Shown: piece after piece, positions 35,320 to 42,848 of the stretch
Position numbering within the stretch: position 1 is the first letter of the stretch
Layout of the letters: the number at the start of each line of letters is the position of its first letter
NCBI GenBank assembly: GCA_001917815.1
Contig: MNES01000033.1
Span: 9,890 to 63,789, forward strand
Direction of reading: 5' to 3'
DNA length: 53,900 nucleotides
DNA from: Chloroflexi bacterium 13_1_40CM_65_17
GTDB taxonomy: Bacteria; Chloroflexota; Dormibacteria; Dormibacterales; Dormibacteraceae
Position numbers and translations under genes: made by a program
The notes under the pieces: model-generated
The model's database searches: none
Seen by the model: the letters and a program-made list of their open reading frames with translations, nothing else
What the model was told of the DNA's origin: nothing

Positions 35320-37839
35320 CTAGTCGTCGGCATCCTCCCGAAGGGCGTACGCGACAGCGGCCGGCAGGGTCATATGCGCGCCACGAGCGGAAGCCGCACG
35401 GCTTGCGGAGCTCTTTCGCGGAGGGCCCAGACGCTCCTCGAGGAGACGCTGCAGGCGTGAGCCCGTAGGCGTGCCGATGCGCCGCCTGATCGCCCGAGAA
35501 GCGGCGGCGAGGCACGTTGCGCGCTCACCTTCGCCGGCGTCGGCCGCAGCCAGTGCGAGTCCATCGAGGATCAGTGCCACCTGGCGGGGACTCACCTGCT
35601 CGCGCCAGCGAGAAAGAGCGCGAGAGAGCCTCGCACCGGCGACTCGAAGTTCGCCTTTCGTCGCGGCAAGGTGGCCGAGAACGAGCATCGACGCTGCCAC
35701 CAGATCGTCGTTCCCAATTTGCTCGGCCAGGGCGGCCGCTGTCTCGAGGTTCCCTGCGGCGTCGGCTTGCTTCTCCTCGAACCAATCGATCACGCCGAGG
35801 CGGAAGAGGCAGCGCGCGAGCAGCCCCTGGTCATCCAGGTGTCGAGCGAGGCCCAGGGCCTCGTTCGCGAACGCCCTCGCCTGAGCGAAGTCCCCCCCGG
35901 TTTTGTGGCTGATCTGGGCCAGCTGCTCCAGCGACAAGACCTCGCCTTTCGCGTCTCCGATGTCGCGACACATTTCCAGGCTTTCACGGCAGCGCGCCTC
36001 AGCCTCATCAAAATCGCTTTGCGACCAGGCCATGAGCGCGAGTCCGCGCAGCGCGGTCGCACGCATGACGGAAGGTTCGTTCGAGGCCGCGAGCGCTTCG
36101 CCCAGATACAGCCTTGCTTCGGTGTAGCGACTCCGCTTGTCCCAGAACTCGGTCAGGGTGGAGGCCATCCGCAAGCGAGCTGCGGGCTCGAGGCCGCCAC
36201 CCGTAAGTGCAGTGCGAAAGTTGTCGCTGTCTTCCTCCATCCGCGTCAGCCAGCTCATGACATCCGGGCCGCGCATCCTCGCCGTTGCGGTTTCCGCGAG
36301 AGCCAGGAAATGAGCGGCGTGACGCTGCCGCGCTGTTTCATCGCCAGCAATCGCGACAAGGCGCTCCAGCCCGTACTCGCGCAATGTCTCGAGAAGTGCG
36401 TGGCGGGTTCGGCCTTCATGCCCCTGCCTGACCGTCACAAGTGACTTGTCCACGAGCCTCCAAACCGTTTCCGCAATGTCTGCTCGGTCCACCCCATCGG
36501 CCGCGCAGACCGCTTCCGCGGCTTCGAGATCGAAGCCTCCGGCAAAGACGGACAGCCTCGCAAACACCAGACGCTCGGCGGGACTCAGCAGCTCGTGGCT
36601 CCAGTCGATTGCCGAGCGCAACGTTCGATGGCGCGCTTCTCGGCTTCGACTGGCCGACCCCAAGAGGGCGAACCGGTCGGTCAATCGGGCAACCATCTCG
36701 CGCGGCGACATCACTTCCGCGCGCGCGGCCGCCAGCTCGATCGCGAGCGGAAGACCGTCGAGCCGCTCGCAGATCTCCAGGACGGCCGCGGTGTCAGCCT
36801 CGTTGCCGGCCGCGTGCCGCCGCAGTCGGGCGCGATCGTTGAACAGACGGACGGCGGCGGTCCGAGTGGGCAGGGGCTCCACCCTCCAGATCGCTTCTCC
36901 TCGAACCCTGAGCGACTCTCCGCTGGTCGCCAGGATAGTCAGACTTGGACTCGCGGCCAGCAGGTCTTCGCACAGACCCGCGACCGCGTCGATGAGGTGC
37001 TCACAGTTGTCCAGCACCAGCAGGACACGACTGCCCGCGATCCAGTCGGCGATCGCGCGCGCGTCGATGTCTCGCGATTCGTCGCGCAGGCCGAGCGCAT
37101 TGCCGACAGTCGACGACAAGAGTGCGGGGTCGCCAAGGGCGCTGAGCTCGACGACGGTTGTGGAGATGGGTCGGGGAATCTCGCCGGCTATGTGCATCGC
37201 CAGCCTTGTCTTGCCGACCCCAGAGGGGCCCACGAGCGTCACGAGCCTCTGGCTCCGGAGAAGCTTCTTGACCTCATCGACATCCGACTCACGATCAACG
37301 AAGCTCGTCAGCTGAAGGGCTGGGGTGTGGCGGAGAACTCTCTTCTTTTCGGTGGGTTGTTCGAGTGATGCGATCAGCCTCTCGACGTCGTACTGCCACC
37401 GCGCATAGCTGATCTCAAAAGCATTTCTCCGTGCGAGCCTGCCGAGGGACGTCGGCAGTTGATCCGCGCGCGGCATGTGCGCGCCCTGAACGAGCGCGGG
37501 AACCAACAGGATCTTGCGGTCCAAAGCGGTCTGAATCTCCTGTCGAACAAGGTCGCCAGGGTCGTCGAGTCGACGCCCGCCTGCACCGTCGGCCAGGCTG
37601 AGCCAGCCCTTCCCGATGACTGTCACCAGCACTTCGCACGACTCGACGGCCTGGTTGATCACGTCGCGGTAATCCGCTCCGGGCTGGATGGTGTCGACGT
37701 CCATGAAGACAGAGCCCTTGCCGAAGCGTGCGATCAGCGCGTCATAGAGCCGGCCGGCGTCTCCTGCTGCGTCATCTCGCCGATAGCTGATGAAAATCCG
37801 CGGCGCTTGCGCCTGGCGACGAGTCAGCCTCTGCCCCAT
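35320..37839 (-). CDS. TIR-STAND ATPase-TPR protein
   Basis: 839 residues. A TIR domain covers about 12-155: IFISYRRDD, VFMDVDTIQPG, and VRQEIQTALDR with Glu101, the position of the catalytic Glu of NAD-cleaving TIRs. An NB-ARC/STAND ATPase follows (about 175-450): Walker A GPSGVGKTR at 204-212, Walker B VLLVLDNCEHLID, and a GLPLAIELAAARAEV motif. A winged-helix/linker region, then TPR-like helical repeats, run to the C terminus (residues 560-810). Such proteins act as signal-triggered switches; in bacteria TIR-NLR relatives are anti-phage, while AfsR-like relatives regulate transcription. No DNA-binding domain is seen, favouring an effector role. It follows the multi-pass membrane gene by 27 bases. 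Confidence 0.9.
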   Translation of the reverse strand: MGQRLTRRQAQAPRIFISYRRDDAAGDAGRLYDALIARFGKGSVFMDVDTIQPGADYRDVINQAVESCEVLVTVIGKGWLSLADGAGGRRLDDPGDLVRQEIQTALDRKILLVPALVQGAHMPRADQLPTSLGRLARRNAFEISYARWQYDVERLIASLEQPTEKKRVLRHTPALQLTSFVDRESDVDEVKKLLRSQRLVTLVGPSGVGKTRLAMHIAGEIPRPISTTVVELSALGDPALLSSTVGNALGLRDESRDIDARAIADWIAGSRVLLVLDNCEHLIDAVAGLCEDLLAASPSLTILATSGESLRVRGEAIWRVEPLPTRTAAVRLFNDRARLRRHAAGNEADTAAVLEICERLDGLPLAIELAAARAEVMSPREMVARLTDRFALLGSASRSREARHRTLRSAIDWSHELLSPAERLVFARLSVFAGGFDLEAAEAVCAADGVDRADIAETVWRLVDKSLVTVRQGHEGRTRHALLETLREYGLERLVAIAGDETARQRHAAHFLALAETATARMRGPDVMSWLTRMEEDSDNFRTALTGGGLEPAARLRMASTLTEFWDKRSRYTEARLYLGEALAASNEPSVMRATALRGLALMAWSQSDFDEAEARCRESLEMCRDIGDAKGEVLSLEQLAQISHKTGGDFAQARAFANEALGLARHLDDQGLLARCLFRLGVIDWFEEKQADAAGNLETAAALAEQIGNDDLVAASMLVLGHLAATKGELRVAGARLSRALSRWREQVSPRQVALILDGLALAAADAGEGERATCLAAASRAIRRRIGTPTGSRLQRLLEERLGPPRKSSASRAASARGAHMTLPAAVAYALREDADD

Positions 37840-37866
37840 CGAATTTGGCGCCAGTATGGGCGGAAA

Positions 37867-38490
37867 TCAGAGCAGCGACCAGGCGGGCAAAGCGGTGTCG
37901 TCCGTAGCCCCAGCCACTGCAACGAGATCCGAGGCTGCCTTTTGGTGCATCAGCAGTGGCTTCGCGGTGCGCCATGCGTATGCGACCACTGTCACGGCAG
38001 CCGCAGTCAGAATGATCGCCAGCACCACGGTCGCGACCGAGCTCTTGCCCGAGTTCATGACTTCGAACGTGAGCGCGCCGAGTGTGGCGAGCTGTCCGAG
38101 CGCGGCCCATAAAGTGAGCAGCATCGCGACGAGGAATCCTCTCGCACTTCCTTGAGACTGAATTTCGAGAGCGCCTTTGTTCTTTACTGGATTCACCTGA
38201 GACAGCGCCAGAAAAGCAGCGGGTGCGACCAGCGCAAGCAACGCGAATAGCACGCTCAACAACGGATAGCCGGGAACCGGCACGAACACCGGGTTGGCAA
38301 CGATCTGGTTTTGAAAAAACGTCCCGATCAACGATCCGAAGATGGCGACGTTTGTTCCCCAGCTCTTCGCGAAGTCCCAATTGGCTGGACCGACAGGCCA
38401 GTTTGCCTTCCAGCCGGCCGGTTTAGGGCATCGCACCACGGTATAAAGCGAGAGCAGAAAGGACCCGAAAACGATCGCTGCCGTTCCCAT
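37867..38490 (-). CDS. Multi-pass membrane protein of unknown function, upstream of TIR-STAND
   Basis: 207 residues with five probable membrane helices (about 1-19, 48-60, 74-95, 116-140 and 152-172). The polar ends are a Trp-rich loop after helix 1 (ANWPVGPANWDFAKSWG) and a C-terminal tail. I do not recognise the family. It sits 18 bases after the serine hydrolase and 27 bases before the TIR-STAND gene. If that pair works together, this could be a membrane effector or sensor. A housekeeping membrane protein co-transcribed by chance is the alternative. Confidence 0.65.
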   Translation of the reverse strand: MGTAAIVFGSFLLSLYTVVRCPKPAGWKANWPVGPANWDFAKSWGTNVAIFGSLIGTFFQNQIVANPVFVPVPGYPLLSVLFALLALVAPAAFLALSQVNPVKNKGALEIQSQGSARGFLVAMLLTLWAALGQLATLGALTFEVMNSGKSSVATVVLAIILTAAAVTVVAYAWRTAKPLLMHQKAASDLVAVAGATDDTALPAWSLL

Positions 38491-38508
38491 TATTCAGTGA
38501 AGGGCAGA

Positions 38509-39420
38509 TCATAGCCGAGACTCCTCCGCCTGCCAGACCAACGCAGAGACGCTCGCGATCAGCTCCCAGGCAGATGCGCCGCCCAGGCCGTCCGTCGTGA
38601 CGACGAGCACGTAGGGACCGTCAGGTCCGGATGCCACCAACGCCGCGTCGTTCACGACTGCATCGATGGTTCCGGTTTTGTGAACCACCGTCGACCCGGC
38701 TGGAACTCCGGCCGGAACGCCTTGCTCGGTGGTCGTGCCGGTCAACAGCGGGTAGAGCCACGCCTGAGCGGCGGCTCCGCCCAGCTCGCCTTTCGCCTCA
38801 GCCACCCAAAGCACCGCCAGGTCTTCGGCGGTGGTCGTGTTGCCAATGAAGAATTCCGAGTTGGACGCGCCTGCAAAGGCAGCCCACGCGTTGAGCGCGT
38901 CGGCGCCACCGACATCCCGAACGAGCATGTGGCCGGCCGTGTTGTCGGACTCCTGCGCGGCCCGAGCCGCAAGCTCGTTTCGGGTGAAGCAGACGCCCGA
39001 CTGGTAGTCGTCAAACCAGCCGGCTTCGTAGTCAGAGGGCAGGTAGCAGACCGCGCCGGTGGGGTCGATCGTGCCCGACGCGATGTTCTGCGCTTCCATC
39101 ATCAGCGCGACCAGCTTGTAGGTGCTCGCGGCGGTGAAGACCATGTTTCCATCCACAGTCCACGTCGCAGGGCTCGCGCCACCCAGCTCGACCACGGTAA
39201 TGCCCACGCTGGCCCCGCTGTCCGCCACCATCTGCCGCAATGCGGCAACCCGCGCGCTCGACCCGAGTGCAGCGGCGGCGGCCGTCGTGCTCGGTAAGGC
39301 TCCGATCGCACTCTCGCTATTCGATGTGCTCGTTTCCGGGGCACGAGCGTCCGCGATCAGCGGCGAAACGGACATGGCGGCGATCGCCAGCGTGATCATC
39401 GCGGCGAAGCGTCGGCCCAT
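38509..39420 (-). CDS. Exported serine hydrolase of the beta-lactamase-like fold
   Basis: 303 residues with a Sec signal (AAMITLAIAAMSVSPLIADARA). Active-site motifs of the penicillin-recognising fold are present: Ser99-x-x-Lys102 (ASTYKL), Ser158-Asp159-Asn160 (ESDNTAG) and Lys248-Thr249-Gly250 (VVHKTGTID). The omega-loop around residues 185-200 (NSEFFIGNTTTAEDLA) is short and lacks the usual E..LN pattern with a clear Glu166, so true beta-lactamase activity is doubtful. Two cysteines (125 and 144) may form a disulfide. It more likely edits peptidoglycan or another ester or amide. It follows the Ser/Thr kinase gene by 117 bases on the same strand. Confidence 0.8.
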   Translation of the reverse strand: MGRRFAAMITLAIAAMSVSPLIADARAPETSTSNSESAIGALPSTTAAAAALGSSARVAALRQMVADSGASVGITVVELGGASPATWTVDGNMVFTAASTYKLVALMMEAQNIASGTIDPTGAVCYLPSDYEAGWFDDYQSGVCFTRNELAARAAQESDNTAGHMLVRDVGGADALNAWAAFAGASNSEFFIGNTTTAEDLAVLWVAEAKGELGGAAAQAWLYPLLTGTTTEQGVPAGVPAGSTVVHKTGTIDAVVNDAALVASGPDGPYVLVVTTDGLGGASAWELIASVSALVWQAEESRL

Positions 39421-39537
39421 GGCTCAAACCCACGCGGCCTCGATTGAGAGCGGGGCGGCAGGTTTCATGCCGGTCAGAGTCGGTCCTGCGGCTGGGAGGG
39501 CCCTGGGTGATCCTTGTGAGTTTGCCGAGCTCGGACC

Positions 39538-41448
39538 CTACGTCAGGGTCACGGTGATGGTCTGCGAGGCGCAGGCATTGCCGGCATCGCACGCCGTGAT
39601 CGTCGCCGACCCGGTCAGCACCGTGGTGCTTACCGTCATGGATTTCGAGAAGCTGCCGTTTGAGGCCGCCGTCGTTGTGACCTGCTGCTTGGTAGAGCCA
39701 CCCTGGACGACGGAAATCGTTATCGACTGGTTGACACCAAAGTGAAGCCCGCTGACGGTGATGGTGCGGCTGAGCAAGGTGATGTGACTCGGGTTTACCG
39801 AGATCGAAGGCGCCGGGGGCGGGGGCGGCGGTGTCGGTGAGGGCGATGGCCGCGGGGCCGGGCTGGGGCTCGGCAGCGGATTCGGTTGCGAGCTTGGCTT
39901 CGGAGCAGGCGCCTGGGTTGGAGACGGACTCGATCCCCCGGCGGGCGCCGTGGTCGGAGGCGCACTCGCGGTGGGGCTCGGGCTCTGACTTTGAGCCGGC
40001 GCGGATGGAGTTGCACTCGGTCCAACGAGCGCGACCGCACCGACCACCCGCAGGGTCGCCTGGGCATGGCAGCTGCCGCCCCAACAGATCCGCGCCGTGT
40101 GATCGCCGATCGGGGTGTCGCTCGGGACAGTCAGTATCGTGCTCACCTTTCCATTCTTGTCCGAGCGAAACGGGACGATGAACACCGCGCTGTGCAGCTG
40201 AATCTCGCCTACTTGATTGGCGGGCACGCGGCCGGCGGTGACGACCACCCTGTCGCCGGCGCGTGCGGTCGTCGGAGACAGTGTCAGCGTCGGTCCATTC
40301 AGAGCACTGAGGCCGCAGTACCCCGCCACCAGCAGCAAGAGCATCAGTGCAGCCGCGCCGGCCAGGTATCGTGAGCGCCGAGTCTTCCTCTTTTCAGCGA
40401 CTGGAGGGGCGATCGCCACTGTGCGCTCGAGACCTGGCGGCGGCACGCGCTGCGTCGCGGGAAGTGGCGGCTCGAGGACCGCCGTGGCGCCCGCCCTCTG
40501 AGGGGCCTGGGGCGTCTGAGGGCTTGAAGGCGCAACCGATCGTATGAGCGGAGCCGTCGCCGTCCGCGCCACGGCCGCCGGTCCCGCCTCGACTGCTATG
40601 GCCAGCGCTTCCACAAACGCTTCGCAGGTGTGCCAGCGCTCGTCTGGATTTTTTGCCAGCCCGCGCAGGATGACCCCGTCGACGCCGGGTCCAAGCTCGG
40701 GGTTGCGGGAGCTCGGTGGAGGCGGCTCGCGGTGAACATGGGCGTACAGCATCTCCAGCACGCCTTCTCCGTCGAATGGATAGGCGCCAGTGAACAGCTC
40801 GTATGCGATGGTGGCCAGCGAGTAGCGGTCTGCGGCAGGGCCGACTTCGCTGCCGGTCACCTGCTCCGGGGACATGTAGGCCGGGGTGCCGGTGGTGATC
40901 CCCGTGATCGACCTGATCGAGGTCGATTCCAGCAGCTTGGCCAGGCCGAAGTCGGCCAGGATCGGTGTGTCGTCGGGTCCGAGCAGCACGTTTGCCGGCT
41001 TCACATCGCGGTGGACGATCCCGAGCGAATGCGCGTAGTCGAGCGCCTCGGCGATTCCGCGGAGAAATGCCAGCGCGGCCTGTCGATCGACGGGCCCGCT
41101 CCGTAGACGGTCGGCGAGACTGCCGCCCGGAACGAACTCGACGATCATGTAGGGCGTTCCGCCGTACTCGCCGAAGTCGTAGACGTTGAGGATGTTCGGG
41201 TGGCGCATGTGAGCGATCGCCTGGGCTTCACGCTGGAACCGAGCCTTCGAGTCTGAATCGGGTCCGATCGCCTGAAGCACCTTGACCGCGCCGACACGCT
41301 CCAGCTCGGCGTGGTAGGCACGATAGACGACCCCCATCGCGCCCTGACCTATGACTTCTTGGACCTCATAGGGACCCAACCTGGTTCCGGGCTCGATCGG
41401 CAAGAGCCCCTGATTATGCGTTGCGACTCCCTTGCCCGGATCCATCAT
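39538..41448 (-). CDS. PknB-like transmembrane serine/threonine protein kinase
   Basis: 636 residues. The kinase domain covers about 25-290: glycine loop GQGAMG (34-39), Lys56 in VKVL, HRDVKPAN with catalytic Asp148, and DFG at 166-168. An Ala/Pro-rich juxtamembrane region is followed by one helix at about 372-392 (YLAGAAALMLLLLVAGYCGLSAL). Outside are two Ig-like/beta domains flanking a long Pro-Ser-Ala stretch (about 480-545). The absence of PASTA repeats and presence of Ig-like modules suggest it senses something other than muropeptides. It starts an apparent minus-strand run with the hydrolase, membrane and TIR-STAND genes. Confidence 0.93.
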   Translation of the reverse strand: MMDPGKGVATHNQGLLPIEPGTRLGPYEVQEVIGQGAMGVVYRAYHAELERVGAVKVLQAIGPDSDSKARFQREAQAIAHMRHPNILNVYDFGEYGGTPYMIVEFVPGGSLADRLRSGPVDRQAALAFLRGIAEALDYAHSLGIVHRDVKPANVLLGPDDTPILADFGLAKLLESTSIRSITGITTGTPAYMSPEQVTGSEVGPAADRYSLATIAYELFTGAYPFDGEGVLEMLYAHVHREPPPPSSRNPELGPGVDGVILRGLAKNPDERWHTCEAFVEALAIAVEAGPAAVARTATAPLIRSVAPSSPQTPQAPQRAGATAVLEPPLPATQRVPPPGLERTVAIAPPVAEKRKTRRSRYLAGAAALMLLLLVAGYCGLSALNGPTLTLSPTTARAGDRVVVTAGRVPANQVGEIQLHSAVFIVPFRSDKNGKVSTILTVPSDTPIGDHTARICWGGSCHAQATLRVVGAVALVGPSATPSAPAQSQSPSPTASAPPTTAPAGGSSPSPTQAPAPKPSSQPNPLPSPSPAPRPSPSPTPPPPPPAPSISVNPSHITLLSRTITVSGLHFGVNQSITISVVQGGSTKQQVTTTAASNGSFSKSMTVSTTVLTGSATITACDAGNACASQTITVTLT

Positions 41449-41676
41449 TGACGGATTTTTTACAAAGACTATTTGGGCGAGCGAGATGCGGTGTCGCGCG
41501 ATGTATTAATTGCTGCGGGCATGGCATTCCTCTAACGCTTGCTGCGGCATTCCGGATCTACAAATATGTACGCAGCGGTTTGATCGAAAGAATCATTGAG
41601 ACGCGGACCGTTAAGTGAATTCCGGCGATTTGCCTTTGCTGTATTCGGGTGTTAATTCAATCCCGAAACGAAGAGG
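41449..41676. promoter_or_regulatory. AT-richer intergenic region, probable kinase promoter
   Basis: These 228 bases separate the end of glycogen synthase from the kinase start. The region is clearly AT-richer than its surroundings (TTTTTTACAAAG, ATGTATTAATTG, GTGTTAATTC) and holds no convincing gene. Several TTAAT-type boxes could drive the kinase operon. I see no perfect promoter pair or strong hairpin. Confidence 0.4.
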
Positions 41677-42846
41677 TCACAGAAGCGAGTCGTAGAGCGC
41701 GACCGTCCGCGCGGCGATCGCCGGCCACCCGAAATGGTGCAACACCCGCTCGCGGCCGGCCTTCCCCATCCGGGTGGCGAGCGCGGAGTCCGACAGGAGC
41801 TCGTCGACTCTTGCTGCTAGTACCTCGGTGAACGACTCAGGGCGTTCGGGGTCGTAGTCGACCAGGTAACCCGTCTCTCCCTCCACCACGATCTCGGGAA
41901 TTCCGCCCACCCGCGACGCCACCACCGCCGTCTCGCACGCCATCGCCTCGAGATTCACCAAGCCGAACGGCTCATAAATCGAAGGGCAGACGAAGACAGC
42001 CGCCCCTGTATAGAGGTGGATCAGATCCTCCAGAGGTATGAAACGCCCGATCCAGACCAGGTTTCCACGCTCCGACCGGACACGTTCCGCCAGTGCGGCC
42101 ACCTCGGCGCCGATCTCGGGTGTGTCTGGAGAGCTGGCCACAATCACCAGCTGATACCGCGGATTGATTTTGTGGGCCGCGGCCAAGAGCAGATGGAGGC
42201 CTTTCTGCCGTGTGACCCTGCCCGCGAAAAGCGCAAACGGGCGGCTGGGGTCGACGCCCAGGTTGGCAAGCGCCGAGTCCGAGGGCTGCGGCTGGTAGAC
42301 CTCGGGATCGACGCCGTTATGGATCACGTGGACGCGGTCTGGGTTTACGTTCGGATAGCAGCTCAGCACGTCCTGCCGCATTCCCTGTGAGACCGCGATC
42401 ACGGCGTCTGCCGCTTCGAGACCAGTCTGCTCGCAGAAACCCGACAACGAATAACCGCCACCGAGCTGTTCGGCTTTCCAGGGTCGGAGCGGCTCGAGGC
42501 TGTGGGTGGTCACGACATGTGGTACCGACCATGTGAGCTTCGCCAGATGACCCCCAAGGTTTGCGTACCACGTGTGGCTGTGAACGAGATCGACCCCTTT
42601 GACACCCGCCACCATGGCCAGGTTGATCGACATCGCCTGGAGCACGGTCGACTCCGGTTTCGGTTCCGACAGTGCCGACCAGGGCTGGTAAGCCGTTACG
42701 CCAGGCTCGTCCCGCGGTGATCCCCAGCAATGCACTGAGACCTCGGCGAGGCGGCGCAGCTCACGAGCGAGGTATTCGACGTGAATGCCCGCGCCACCAT
42801 AGACGTCCGGCGGGTACTCGCGAGTCATCAACGCCACCCTGTGCAT
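41677..42846 (-). CDS. glgA: Glycogen synthase / glucosyltransferase, Corynebacterium-type GlgA (GT4)
   Basis: 389 residues from the ATG at 42846; the longer frame upstream lies inside the cyclase gene. GT-B fold, family GT4: MTREYPPDVYGGAGIHVEYLARE at the start, LVHSHTWYANLGG, VIHNGVDPEVY, and the C-terminal nucleotide-sugar site FAGRVTRQKGLHLLL ... CPSIYEPFGLVNLEAMACETAVVAS with its E-x7-E pattern. Actinobacterial relatives build glycogen or maltose-1-phosphate from ADP- or UDP-glucose. The start lies 2 bases after the cyclase stop, indicating co-translation. Confidence 0.9.
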   Translation of the reverse strand: MHRVALMTREYPPDVYGGAGIHVEYLARELRRLAEVSVHCWGSPRDEPGVTAYQPWSALSEPKPESTVLQAMSINLAMVAGVKGVDLVHSHTWYANLGGHLAKLTWSVPHVVTTHSLEPLRPWKAEQLGGGYSLSGFCEQTGLEAADAVIAVSQGMRQDVLSCYPNVNPDRVHVIHNGVDPEVYQPQPSDSALANLGVDPSRPFALFAGRVTRQKGLHLLLAAAHKINPRYQLVIVASSPDTPEIGAEVAALAERVRSERGNLVWIGRFIPLEDLIHLYTGAAVFVCPSIYEPFGLVNLEAMACETAVVASRVGGIPEIVVEGETGYLVDYDPERPESFTEVLAARVDELLSDSALATRMGKAGRERVLHHFGWPAIAARTVALYDSLL

Positions 42847-42848
42847 GG

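Noticed and set aside
38509-39420. Class A beta-lactamase resistance gene
   Set aside because: The omega-loop with Glu166 is not recognisable; a more general serine-hydrolase call is safer.
41421-41618. 65-residue open frame in the kinase leader region
   Set aside because: It starts inside the kinase gene on the opposite strand, lacks a ribosome site and has no sign of a real protein beyond a low-complexity run.
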